Below, in pieces: positions 47,206 through 58,689 of a stretch of 64,000 nt of DNA (position 1 is its first letter; every line of letters starts with the position of its first letter). The translations under genes and the position numbers were made by a program. This DNA is from Aptenodytes patagonicus (Eukaryota > Chordata > Aves > Sphenisciformes > Spheniscidae), in contig NC_134950.1 in the NCBI RefSeq assembly GCF_965638725.1, positions 20,970,932 through 21,034,931 of the forward strand, read 5' to 3'. Below the pieces are notes generated by a model, which ran no database searches, was not told the DNA's origin, and saw nothing but the letters and a program-made list of their open reading frames with translations.

Positions 47206-48594
47206 CCTTCTACAAGAAGGTCCGGAAGGAGGATCCGGGGAACTACAGGCCTGTCAGCCTAACCTCGGTGCCGGGGAAGATGATGGAGTGGTTCATCTTG
47301 AGGGTGCTCACAAGGCATGTATGGGACAGCCAAGGGGATCAGGCCCAGCCAGCACGGGTTCATGAGAGGCAGGTCCTGCTTGACCAACCTGATCTCCTTC
47401 TATGACCAGGTGACCCGCCTAGTGGATGAGGGAAAGGCTGTGGATGTGGTCTACCTGGACTTCAGCAAGGCCTTTGACACCGTCTCCCACAGCATTCTCC
47501 TAGAGAAGCTGGCGGCTCACGGCTTAGACAGGTGTACTCTGTGCTGGGTCAAAAACTGGCTGGACGGCCAGGCCCAGAGAGTTGTGGTAAATGGCGTTAG
47601 ATCCAGTTGGCGGCCAGTCACGAGTGGTGTTCCCCAGGGCTCAGTACTGGGGCCAGTCTTGTTCAATATCTTTATCAATGATCTGGATGAGGGGATTGAG
47701 TGCACCCTCAGTAAGTTTGCAGACAACACCAAGTTGGGCGGGAGCGTTGATCTGCTTGAGGGTAGGAAGGCTCTGCAGAGGGACCTGGACAGGCTGGATC
47801 GATGGGCCCAGGCCAACTGTATGAGGTTCAACAAGGCCAAGTGCCGAGTCCTGCACTTCAGCCACAACAACCCCATGCAACACTACAGGCTTGGGGAAGA
47901 GTGGCTGGAAAGCTGCCTGGCGGAAAAGGACCTGGGGGTGCTGGTCGATAGCCAGCTGAACATGAGCCGGCAGTGTGCCCAGGCGGCCAAGAAGGCCAAT
48001 GGCATCCTGGCCTGTATCAGAAATAGCGTGGCCAGCAGGAGTAGGGAAGTGATCGTGCCCCTGTACTCGGCACTGGTGAGGCCGCACCTCGAATACTGTG
48101 TTCAGTTTTGGGCCCCTCACTACAAGAAAGACATTGAGGTGCTGGAGCGTGTCCAGAGAAGGGCAACGAAGCTGGTGAAGGGTCTAGAGCGTGAGTCTTC
48201 TGAGGAGCGGCTGAGGGAACTGGGACTGTTTAGCCTGGAGAGAAGGAGGCTCAGGGGAGACCTCATCACTCTCTACAACTACCTGAAAGGAGGTTGTAGC
48301 GAGGTGGGTGTCGGTCTCTTTTCCCAAGTAACAGGCGATAGGATGAGAGGAAATGGCCTCAAGTTGTACCAGGGGAGGTTTAGATTGGACGTGAGGAAAA
48401 ATGTCTTTACTGAAAGAGTGGTGAAACATTGGACCAGGCTGCCCAGGGAAGTGGTGGAGTCCCCATCCCTGGAGGTATTTAAAAGACGAGTAGATGAGGC
48501 GCTTAGGGACATGGTTTAGTGGGCATGGTGGTGTTGGGTTGACGGTTGGACTCGATGATCTTAGAGGTCTTTTCCAACCTTAATGATTCTATGA
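47206..48594 (+). mobile_element. CR1 LINE, 5'-truncated, reverse transcriptase region present (copy C)
   Basis: About 1.4 kb of CR1, from the NYRPVSL region of reverse transcriptase to the 3' end GATCTTAGAGG...AATGATTCTATGA. It is GC-rich against an AT-rich intron and therefore stands out by composition. 5' truncation is the normal result of target-primed reverse transcription. It is inserted antisense to OXR1. Its 3' sequence (VDEALRDMV) places it in a different sub-lineage from copies A and B. Confidence 0.96.
47317..48519 (+). pseudogene. CR1 ORF2 reverse transcriptase, partial, non-functional
   Basis: A 400-codon open frame covering reverse transcriptase and the C terminus of CR1 ORF2. 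Motif A is YLDFSKAFD (residues 46-54), motif B is [11 protein letters not shown] (103-113), and the catalytic box reads FADN (134-137) where active elements have FADD. The second catalytic Asp is thus Asn (codon AAC at 47725-47727). The endonuclease and the first reverse transcriptase motifs are absent through truncation. The preceding bit, NYRPVSLTSVPGKMMEW, lies in another frame (47187-47405), so at least one frameshift occurs near 47315-47345. It ends RDMV then TAG. Not expected to make an active enzyme. Confidence 0.9.
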
Positions 48595-50482
48595 CAACAA
48601 CAACAGCTACAATTCCCTGTATGTACTGATACTTTCCAGCACATGTTAAAAGCCACTAAAATGCAGTTGTATGTAATGACAGGTTGAACCATCTGGTACT
48701 GTCAAACATTTCTGATTAAAAACTTAGTTTTTAACAGCTTTCAGATTTATACTAGAAGTCAGTCATAAGAAGTCACATTACTCAAGTTAAAATGCACAGA
48801 CCACCACATTAGCATATTTCTTGAACTTAGATAACTTTTTAAAAAAACCGTTATGCACCTCACTAATCACACTAACTTTTAAATCCAGAAAATTATTATT
48901 TGATAATCTTAAGAGAACCAAACTTGACATAATTTTCACATAACACATATAGAAATGACACTATTTTTGAAATATGTCTTCTACAATTGTTTCCAAAGGA
49001 GACCTAAATAAAGGCTTAAGGCATGACCTCATTCTGTAGTAAATAACTTACAGATTTTAATACATGTAGGAAAAGGACTGCCTCTACTATCTTCAGAAAT
49101 AACTCCTAAAAAGTTACAACATTTAATCCTGTAGAAAATTTTGCACTATTTTCTGTGGAAATTATTCTGTAATTATATTAAGGTGCAAAGTTACTGAAGA
49201 GCTCATTAGAAGAGAGACATACTGTGCCTTAAACCATAATATTGGTCACTTGCCACTGATCCCTGTGTTCCAACAGGCCAAGTTTTAAAACATCAAATAC
49301 TTAAAGGCTTTGAGCAAGAGTCAACACCAAAATACATTGCTGGTAAAAATACTCAAGCAATATATATACACACTGAAAATATGAAGATTCAAAAGACATG
49401 CTTTTATGATACTCATTTCAATGTCTCACAGCAAAAATGCTCCATGCAAAATCACTGAGCTGCAGAGATAGTTTTTTGTAACCACAGCCTAATACTTCAG
49501 CTAAGTAAGTGAGAAGTTTGAAGTCAGAGTTCTACTATGATTCTAAATTTTGGAGCTAAGAAGAAAACTATTACCCGTACTTAGACTATTGCAGATTTTT
49601 GAAGTTTCTTTTACACTCTACATAAAATACAAGTATAGACTTCCTTAATTTCAACATGCTCCATTGCGGGGAGGGACTAGGGGAGGGGGAAGAAAAAGGA
49701 AAAATCAGTCTTACAGTCAGAGATTGCAATTGCTGTCCTGAGACTCAAGTTAAACAGTGCTGATGGGATACTTCTACAATATATATGACAAGAATCATCA
49801 AACTTTTGACTGACACTTGAATGCACAAGACTACAAGTGCTTTAACTGTATGTACACTACAAAACAAAACCATGTAGACACGTAAAGATGTGTCCATAGA
49901 AACACAGTGGACACAGATTCACATGGGAGAAATGTGTTTGTTATAAAAAATAAGAAGATAGTTCCAGTTACAGTGTATTACTAAAATCCATGCAGCAGCA
50001 TCTTAATGTATGAAGAAGTTATAACTGAGAAGTTAACTACTGGATTATTGGAAAAACATGTCATTAACAGATTAATTTTCCTTTTTTGTTGTCTCATCCC
50101 TGTTTTGAGACTTAACAATAAGTATTCAGCATTCTAGATACAGGAATAATAAATATCAGAAACTGTCAGTTTGAGTGAAAACTAAGTCTGCTTCATCAAA
50201 GTTGCAACTTCTTTGCTGTACTCACATTCCTTTCAACTCTGAGTTTTAAGTTACAATTTGCTCCATACAAAAATGACTTGTAATTGTGAAATGTTGCCCT
50301 GAACTGATGTTAGAGCAAAGCATTAGGATGGCATAAATTAAAGTCATGATCATAGTAAGCAGACTAATAAAGCACATTGCTTTGTTTTTCTTATTGGAAA
50401 GTATTTAACACTATTTTAACTATATTCCTATGAAAGTATTAAAAAAATATACCTTTCTATCTTTGACACTGTTCTTCCTTAC

Positions 50483-50645
50483 CTCCCACTCTTTAGCAGT
50501 TTCTTCAGTAGCAGATTCTTCACTAGTTTCAGGCTCTTCCTTCTTTTTTACCACTATAAATCCAGGTTCCCGAAGAGATTCCCCAGTATCTTCTGCATAT
50601 ATCTCTGGACTCCACTGGATAAAGAAGACATACAAGTGATCTGTC
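50483..50645 (-). CDS. OXR1: OXR1 exon (163 nt), conserved central block, second half
   Basis: Follows a TTTCTCTAG acceptor; its first base completes an Arg codon from the exon upstream. It encodes TDHLYVFFIQWSPEIYAEDT, then LREPGFIVVKKKEE and an acidic Ser/Thr-rich stretch ending KEWE before GTAAGG. The LYxFFxQWSP segment is shared by OXR1 and NCOA7 and lies between the GRAM-like and TLDc parts. The last 15 residues vary as in other species. Confidence 0.96.
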
Positions 50646-53600
50646 CTAGAGAAATCAAGTAATAATACAGAAAAGAAAAATAAGGTAAGTTTGTGATCTT
50701 TTGGGTCATGTCTAATAATTATGAAGTATTTAAGGTTAAAATGAAAATACTTACTATTTCATGTTTTACTAGATATTAGAGACAATTGAAAAAAGCTAGG
50801 TTTTTTTTCTTTTTAATTATATGAAGCTGACACTGGAGGAAAAACAGGAAACAAGTTGGTAATTGACTAGCTGAGTTTTCATATACAAGTACAGTCCTTC
50901 AATCACTTCTGTCCCGTTGGAAATCTGTTTACAATTGAAATAACCTCCAAAATAAAACACTAAGATTTTTTTATTTTATTTAAAAAGTGACATAAAAACA
51001 TAAACAAAACTGGAATTTGAAAGTGTCTGCATGTCTGTTTTCCCCACCCCTGAAGAAGAGCTGAACACTCGCAAGACATGTAACTAAAATTATACAGACT
51101 GAGAGAATTACTAGAGATATAAGGAAATAAGGCTGCAAGCGTGCATATTTATAGATAGATCATAAACTACAGACTAATCTAACTGCAGGACTGCAGTAAG
51201 TACCAAGACTCAAAGTTACCTCCTTTTAAGTTGTTATCTGCCACAAATGGCATGGTTCTCCAGTCTGGAAGAACAAAATGCCCAAATGACAAGAAGAAAG
51301 TTATTTACAATCCCAACAGATGTCAGTCTATACTGTTCAAGCATTTCCTGTAGGTGCACAGATGGAGCATTTAGAAAAAGGACATGCAATGAATCTACTA
51401 GTATCTCTTTATCATGGAAAAGACAGCTTCAGAGCTAGAGCTTTGTGGCTCTGGTTACCAAGAGTTTGAATATTCCTTTTGTCTCTCTCCAGAGATATTT
51501 GCTATCCAGAATCTGCATACTGGATTAGCATGCAGAACAATATTTGGACTTCCCCCCCGCACCTTACTAAATCCTTGCAAAACTGAATACTGAAAGAACA
51601 GCAAGAGATACAGAGCAGCAAAGTCTCTCAAAACTGCAGCTATATGTATGCACACACATATGTAATAATAGTCTCTGAACAGTGTCAGTTATTCAAAGTC
51701 ACCCTTGTTAAAATTAAGGTTCCTGAATAACATTGATGAAAGGGGGAAAAAAAAAAAGGACATATCTTTCTCTGACAGTAAGAGTGAATGAAATATTTCA
51801 GATGCATAAGGCTAGGTAAGTTCTATGACAAAGTCAGAACAAGAAGCTGTAGGCTCCTCATGCACTGAACGAGGTATCAATTTAAACAGTCTTACAAGTA
51901 GGAAAATAAAAAAAAACCTGATTTTAACTTTAAGAACTTGAAGTTGTGTACAATTATAGCAGTTAAAGAAGTAAATAAAACTTGATGTTTAAGGAACTCT
52001 AAAGACACTCCTTCCCAGACGGGCTCATTTGAGATTAAGAACGCTGAAATAATGCAGGTTTGTCAGATACGTACTTTTTTCTCTTTCTTACCTCTAGGTG
52101 ACAAAGACAACTGGGTCGATGCTAAATATTTTGACCTATGCAGAGTAGCACTCAGCAAGGTTAACACTGAATTAAGAAAACAAACACCTCACTACCACCA
52201 CATGTGACTGTGTACAAAACCATAGTACACACACTGGATGGATAAAGAACAGATTACTAATTCCCCGTGCAGTTAGAGAGAGAAACCCTTCATAGGTGAA
52301 GTAATTTCCAAGGAGATCAGATACAGACTGCAAACCAAGAACTTTCTTCTGAAATAGGTGATAAATTCTGCTTTATGCTGAAGACAAGTACTTGCTCTGC
52401 TACATTAGAAAATGAACCAAAGAGGCAGTAATCATTTTAATCAGCTGACCGAGACATCAATGCCATACGTGAAACATTTACCTCTTTTCAAATTAAATAT
52501 GATATGAATAGAACAAGAAAATTTGAGTTTACTGTAACGATAAGAGGTCACCTGGCCCAGCCAGGATTAACTATACCAGAATCAGGGTGACAGACATTTG
52601 TCTCAAGAAATTGCATAATCTCCACCACTTAGGAGCAATGGGAGCGATGTTTAAAAGCAATTTAGTGATGCCCTAGCACAGACTCAGTTCTCCCTGTTGG
52701 AAAACTCAAATATTTTCATGTAATTTCAGTCCATTAAACATTTCCATTCACAGTGGACACAAAAAAAAAAAAAAAAGAGACTACTGCCTTTCTTGTTGCA
52801 GCCAACTTTTAAGTATGAAATGATTTTATGTTTGTAATCAACCTTTTCTCCTTTAGATTAAAGAACCCCACTTACTTCTAATTTTCTTTATATGTTACAC
52901 TTTCTAGGCATTAATTAGTCTTGCTGCTTTCCTCTGGACTCTCTCCAATTGATCCATATCTGTCCTCAACTGCAGTGCCCCAACTGGACATTCTATGTCA
53001 TTCAGCTCAAAAGAAAAGATGGAAAAGTGACTTGATCATTGTGTGTAGGTATTTATACAGGATGATAGCTGATAGTTTTTTGTTGTTGTTTCTTTCCTTT
53101 TTCTCCCCCCTCTTCTGACAAGGATATAATAATCTCCAATACTCCCAAAAAATCACATTCAACTTGAAAATAAGTCACAGTTTCCTAGCAGTAAAGATCA
53201 TTTCAGAATTCAAGACTTTACCAGTGAGTAAGCATGGACATCTCATGTCTTTGAATCACTGTAACAAATTTAGATATTTTTCTGGTAGATATGTTCAAAA
53301 CTTTTCCAGGAAGTTCCATACATAAAGATAAGACAAAAGAACCCCAGCTAGCTCTTCTGAACCCAGGGCTCTAAGAAGTAGAGACAATTTTTAGAAAGTT
53401 TCCAAATAATGGGAAGCACAGATAATGACAATAAAAACTTTGTTGCGGAACTCACTTCCTTCACCAGACACCATTTACTTGAATCTTTCTTTCATTATTT
53501 ACTTGCTACAAACACAAGCCTAAATAATATCATGAGAAACTACTGGCTGAACCTACAAGTAACTCAAGTAAATCAGTGAAGCTTCAGTATGGTAATGAGG

Positions 53601-53761
53601 TATTCCAGTGTTAAGTACAAGCCAATCATCAATATCCTAGTTGTTGTCCCTTTTTTGTGTTGCTTTATAGACACATTCACTGAAAAAATTTGAATGGTGC
53701 AGAAAAAAAGCTCAAAGACCTACTGGAAAGTGTTGATTTTTACAGTCTACCTCCTTCTTAC
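50646..53761 (-). other. OXR1: OXR1 intron, 3.1 kb
   Basis: AT-rich intron between the two central exons, with an old CR1 fragment at about 52918-53000 and a poly-A run near 52760-52776. Nothing else seen. Confidence 0.85.
52918..53000 (-). mobile_element. CR1 LINE fragment, old and diverged
   Basis: TTGCTGCTTTCCTCTGGACT, CTCTCCAATTGATCCATATC and GTGCCCCAACTGGACA follow the reverse complement of the CR1 ORF2 3' part that encodes the [17 protein letters not shown] segment. Diverged, short and without clear ends. Confidence 0.6.
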
Positions 53762-53930
53762 CTTTCTTGTGGAACAGCAAACCAGTACTCATGTTTTTTA
53801 TCCCTCTGTGCATACTGTTGCATTGATGCACTTGCTTGTGAAACAAATGTTTTTCTCATGGGTTTTCCAACCCTGAGACACAGAAATTTGTGAGATCGAT
53901 GTCGTCTCTTTTCTTTTGTAAGAGAAGAAC
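53762..53930 (-). CDS. OXR1: OXR1 exon (169 nt), conserved central block, first half
   Basis: Begins after TACTAATAG in phase 2 and ends GAA AG before GTAAGAAGG. It encodes SSLTKEKRRHRSHKFLCLRV, then GKPMRKTFVSQASASMQQYA and QRDKKHEYWFAVPQE. The basic start and the CLRVGKPMRKTF...EYWFAVP block are strongly conserved between OXR1 and NCOA7. Its split codons join exactly with the large exon before it (Gly) and the 163-nt exon after it (Arg). Confidence 0.97.
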
Positions 53931-56900
53931 CTATTAGTAAAGAAAGAATAAGCTATCCACAATGTACAAAAGAGGTTAACAAAATTATTAGCCGATTTTG
54001 TATTAGGCAATACAGGCATATAGGACGTATAGATAAATAAGTAATAGGACATGAGGTAAGATAGGTAGTAATAATTACCTGTCCTTTTTTTGTTACATAA
54101 ATTGCATCAGCAGAATTAACTTCAGAGTACAACACATTTGAATAATTCTAACATTCATTTCTGCTTCCAACCCTAGATCACATTATGATAGTCTTTCATC
54201 CATGCTTGAAAGTATTTCAGAAGGTATTCTCGATGCATATCCCTCAACACTGAATCAGACAACCCTGCCACTGTTAAAACGATATTCCATATACATGCAA
54301 AAGACACAGCGTTAAATAAGTACTTAGGCTTGATTCACATACGTCAAAGCTGTTTATTAGTTACTTTTCATTTAAAAAAGAAGAGTTCTGGCACTACTAA
54401 TAGAGGATTGAGATGATTTTTTAATTTGTTAGCTATATCAAACACTTTAAAGGTATGAACTCCATTTCAGGATGAAGTATACTGGATGTTGTGGTATGGT
54501 TTTTTTCCCTCCATTAGTATATTTAATTGAACAAAGGGTAATCATATAATTCTTTTAAGGTCTGGATTGTCAATTCATCAGAAGGTAAAGGAAGAAGTCT
54601 TCTCAAAATTGTTTCTTTGCTAGATTAATTGCCCAAATCCTAGAACGTGAGCTCCAGCTACAAGAGACTTTTTAAAGCAAGGAAGGAAAGTGTAAATTTA
54701 GGAGTTCTTATGATCAGCTATAACAAAGCATTTATCCTACCTCTGGTGTTACATGTACATACAGATATGTTCCCATTTTCTAGGACATTCATCTTTTCTT
54801 TACAGCTGAAGTTCTCCTTCAGTGTCTATGCAGACTACAGATACACTAAGAACAGAAAACATCACCTTCTTGACCTATAAACATCTCTACTGTATGTTTT
54901 CGCAATCAGATTTTCACCATAAAGCTTAGAATAGCGTTGTTTCACATAAGGATTTTTTTTAATAAATATTTAAGTGTGCATCTCCTAATTTTCAGTTACA
55001 ACATTTTAGAATTATACCTGCAGTATACAGTATGGTAGAATAGTCGTAATACGTATGATTTAGAAGTAATTTATAAATCTGTAAGCTCAAAGGTAAATTG
55101 TCAGATTAAAAAAAAACAAAACCAAAAAGAACCCAAAATAAACAAAAAACCTGTTTCATAGGACTGGCACATGAACTTTGTGGCAGTGTTAGAGAATTAC
55201 TCTTAAAATGATCTGACATTTGGGATTTTGGTCCCTCAGATGCAGCAGTTTAGAACTTCTCTAACCTAGAGCTCAGAGAAGTGGGATTTGTACCATACAT
55301 TAAAAAAGAAAAGTGAGTGAGATTATAGTTCCAGCTAGCAGAGAGAATGAAAACAAACAACTTAGCCCTGCCCCCAAACCTTAAAAGGGCTCTTTAAGAT
55401 ATTCTTTTTTTGGTGGGTTCTCCAATATATTCTTGTATGTTTTACACAGAATTAATCAGGAAAAAAAAAGGTTTTAGCAATGGCTATTGTGTGTCTCATG
55501 CCTTTTTTCTCCCTTCAATCTCTGCCAATATCCAGCTAACTAAGCAGCAAACAGACATGTTATCTTTAATGAGATTTCATCAGCTTGTTTATACACACAC
55601 AAAACTATAGACCATTAAAATTTCTCCAAAGTATCAACTACAGCTAGCTTTTATTTCAGTCCAGTGGTTAACATAAGTGTCTGTAGAAATAGAAGAGAAT
55701 ATAGAGTCCTGGGTAATAAAAAAAAAAAATCCAAGGGAGACCTTTTTAGCTATTCTAGTCTACTCAGTTATCAACTTGCATTGCATCACCTGTTCAACAT
55801 TCAGAACAAATAGATCATTAATTCCAAACTCAAACATTTGACCTCTGCAAATTGAAATGGTAGCTCCCAAAAACCTAGATGCTCAAAACTCCCACAAAAG
55901 AGAAGAAGAAATTCAACTAAGTCCTTGCTATACGCAGGAGATAAAGACTATCTAGGTAACTCAATGATACAAAACGCATAGTATGTCTACTTCAGAGCTT
56001 TAGTCTGATAGGATATTAGAAAGTGTTTACAGTGTTTCAATTTTTTAATGACCTAGTGTTTTTAGTGACCTACTGTTAATAAACCTGTCATATTTAGTCT
56101 TCGATGACCTTCCAGAGTTAAGCAATAGATCTATGCTTTTACCTTGCCCTATTTAAACTTGCCTGTAGACAAAGCCAGTAGAAGCTTCACCAAATCTATC
56201 TAGATTGAGAAATACTGATTCATAATTTACTGTTTTATTTGTATTCTGCTAATAAAATATGCAAGAATAAGAAACATACAGTAATTCCAACTGAAGTTGG
56301 ATTGAAATCATTGGCACAAATCTCCAAAAAAGTAACCTGTGTTTTTCTTTTTTCATTTTTTTTCTATTTTACCCCCACAACCTTCAGTGAGGCTGTAACA
56401 TTATGTGCAGAAGGTTTCTAGCCAGCACTCCTCTGTCTAACTGTATGTACACTTTTTTGATTATATATGTATATACTCTGTGACTGTACGGATCACATCA
56501 TCATAAAAAACCTGCAGAGTCACTCAATGATACAATCTTTTAGAAAACTGACAAAACTAAAGCATCTAATACAACTGAATTAAATAATAATTTTAAGAAA
56601 AGCAGCAATTGTGGCAAAGAACACTTGGTGCTTGCATTTTTTTTTTAAAAGTCACAGCCAGCAACTACTGCTAGCTGACACTTTTGCCAGAGGATTTACT
56701 CTAATATTTAAGGCATAAAAGCCAAACTTATCACAGAATGATGCAACTATTAATCTGCTTCAAATTTCAAAATTCAGTTACTTCCATAACAGGAGGAAAA
56801 AAAACCAACAAAAAATATCATATCAAATTCTGAAGTCTAAGACGAATTTCTGTCAATCGAAGAATATACCTCTCTATTCAATACAATCTCAGCTTTTGAT

Positions 56901-57895
56901 AATTAACAAACAATTTGACCTTCAAATGCACTTCATGTATAATATGTTAGTTTGTGAGAGGCATTATAGATATGTTTTGTTTCTAGCCCCCCAAATATTA
57001 CACAATTAAAACAACTAGTTTATCTCCATTAGTAAGATGGTACGGCATCAGTAAGTGACCTATAAATTTTTTTAAAAAGCAAAATCAATACATACAGAAA
57101 CATCTTTAAGTTACTTAAAAAAGACAAAGTTTTTTTTTTTTTTATATGAATTGAGTAACTTCAACAGACTTTCAAGATAACTTCCACCTAATAATTCTAG
57201 GGCCTGATCTTTGCAGAAGAGTAAAGGTACTCAAGAAATAGAACTAGTTGTTCCCCATATTCACAGTATTAGTTTCTTACCATCTAGCTCTTATTTATCC
57301 TGAGAAATGCTTTTTGTATGCTTAACCTTGTTCTAGTCAGCATGGAAGTATGACAAGATGCAAGTGAAACAAAGTTCTGAAAGTATCAAAGAGTGTTAAG
57401 ACTTCAGTGTTCACTGCTCACATAATAAACCTTAACCACAAGGTAGACATGCTATAAATAAGATGAAATTCATTTCTCTGAAATTCATACACATGTACAC
57501 TGGGATCAAAATTTAAGTGACAGCTAGCTGATTGCTAAAGAACATTTTTAATTTTGAGCTCTACAGTGACCAATGCATCATGGATCTAACTTTACAGCTC
57601 ATTTAAATCTCCCCTACAAAGATACTGTGTTTTAATATGATCATAAATATAATCTTAATGAGGAAAAATGACAGTAATAAAGGTATTCATGTTTTCAGTT
57701 TTCCGAGCAATATTTTCCCCACTGGTTTATATAAGGTGTAACTTAGGTATATCTTCAAGCCAATGAGAAATATAAGCAATATATGGGGAGATGTGTTCTA
57801 CAGAATGAAGAACAAGAAAAATTCTGATGAGCTGGAGGGAGATACATTGTAAATCTGAAGGCTAACACGGTATCCGTAAATACTGACTCACTCAC
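53931..57895 (-). other. OXR1: OXR1 intron, 4 kb
   Basis: AT-rich intron, GTGAGT donor at 57895 reading left, no repeat or exon recognised. Poly-A/T tracts near 55720 and 57130. Confidence 0.85.
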
Positions 57896-58689
57896 CTTCT
57901 AATTGCCCATCTCCTGCAGTCACAGTTTTCTGACCAACTTCTTTTTGAGAATCCTGTTGCATGTTTTCTCTTTGTTGTTTGGTTTGTTGCATAGTGTGGG
58001 TCTTCCAGAGTTTGCGGAGTTCCTCAACTTCTGTCTCCGAGTCTTGAGTTCGCTCTCTCACTACTTTTCCTTTGCTAGTTGTCTCTCTCTTTTGAGAGTC
58101 TGTGGTATCTTCACAATGCGGACATTCCTCTCTCGTCTTACTCTCTCCTTCTGCTTCTTTTCCTAATGAGGAATATTGATCATTGCCCACTTCTGCCTCT
58201 TTGTCATGCTCTTCACTACCATGTGATCCTTGCAAAGACTGCTGGAGGACATCTGCAATATTTTCACTAGGTTCTTGTCCCCCCTTTATAGACATTTCAG
58301 CACTTTCTGAACCTAAGCTGTGGGTACCAAACTGTTTATCATTTACAACCATTTCGGCACTGGGTTTTAAGTCACTGGCAGCTTCATTTGAGTCTGAAAT
58401 CATTGTTAAACATTCAGCACTAGTCTGGTTTATTGTTTGGACAGATTCTGATGATGCTCCAGAAGATTTGTCTTGTCGAAGCTCATCTGAGGAAACATGC
58501 TCCTCACGTATTGGAGAGAGTTCTGATTCTGTGAAGACATCTTCTGAAAGAGACTCCTCTGTGCTCCTTGGGGCAGTACTAGCACTGTCATTGCCTGTAT
58601 CCCGAATCCTGGAATCCATTTCATCTGTATTGCTCTTTGCAGCTTTCTTGGAATGGCACAGTTCCCTTACAGACAGCTGTTCTACATCT
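57896..58689 (-). CDS. OXR1: OXR1 large exon (794 nt), disordered acidic region
   Basis: Follows TTTGCTCAACAG; the first base completes an Ile codon. It encodes 264 residues: DVEQLSVRELCHSKKA, then the strongly conserved RIRDTGNDSASTAPRSTEES and SEDVFTESELSPIREE, SSDELRQDKSSGASSESVQT, a long Ser/Glu/Gln-rich stretch with low conservation, and finally a helical segment SETEVEELRKLWKTHTMQQT and KQQRENMQQ. It ends in a split Gly codon before GTGAGT. The Ser/Glu-rich body is typical of the disordered middle of OXR1. Open frames antisense to it (58183-58704) are shadows. Confidence 0.97.

Larger units (their letters stand above)
33056..50482 (-). other. OXR1: OXR1 large intron, 17.4 kb
   Basis: The largest intron of the window. 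It holds the C/A tract at 34308-34341, a GC-richer patch at about 39650-39790, the G-runs at 40754-40786 and 43775-43795, a short triplication at 43599-43641 and the long CR1 at 47206-48594. In OXR1 and its paralogue NCOA7, short TLDc-only isoforms start from promoters between these exons, so an internal first exon may exist here, but I could not identify one. Confidence 0.75.

Noticed and set aside
47641..48120. 159-codon - strand open frame
   Set aside because: Antisense shadow of the CR1 reverse transcriptase frame.
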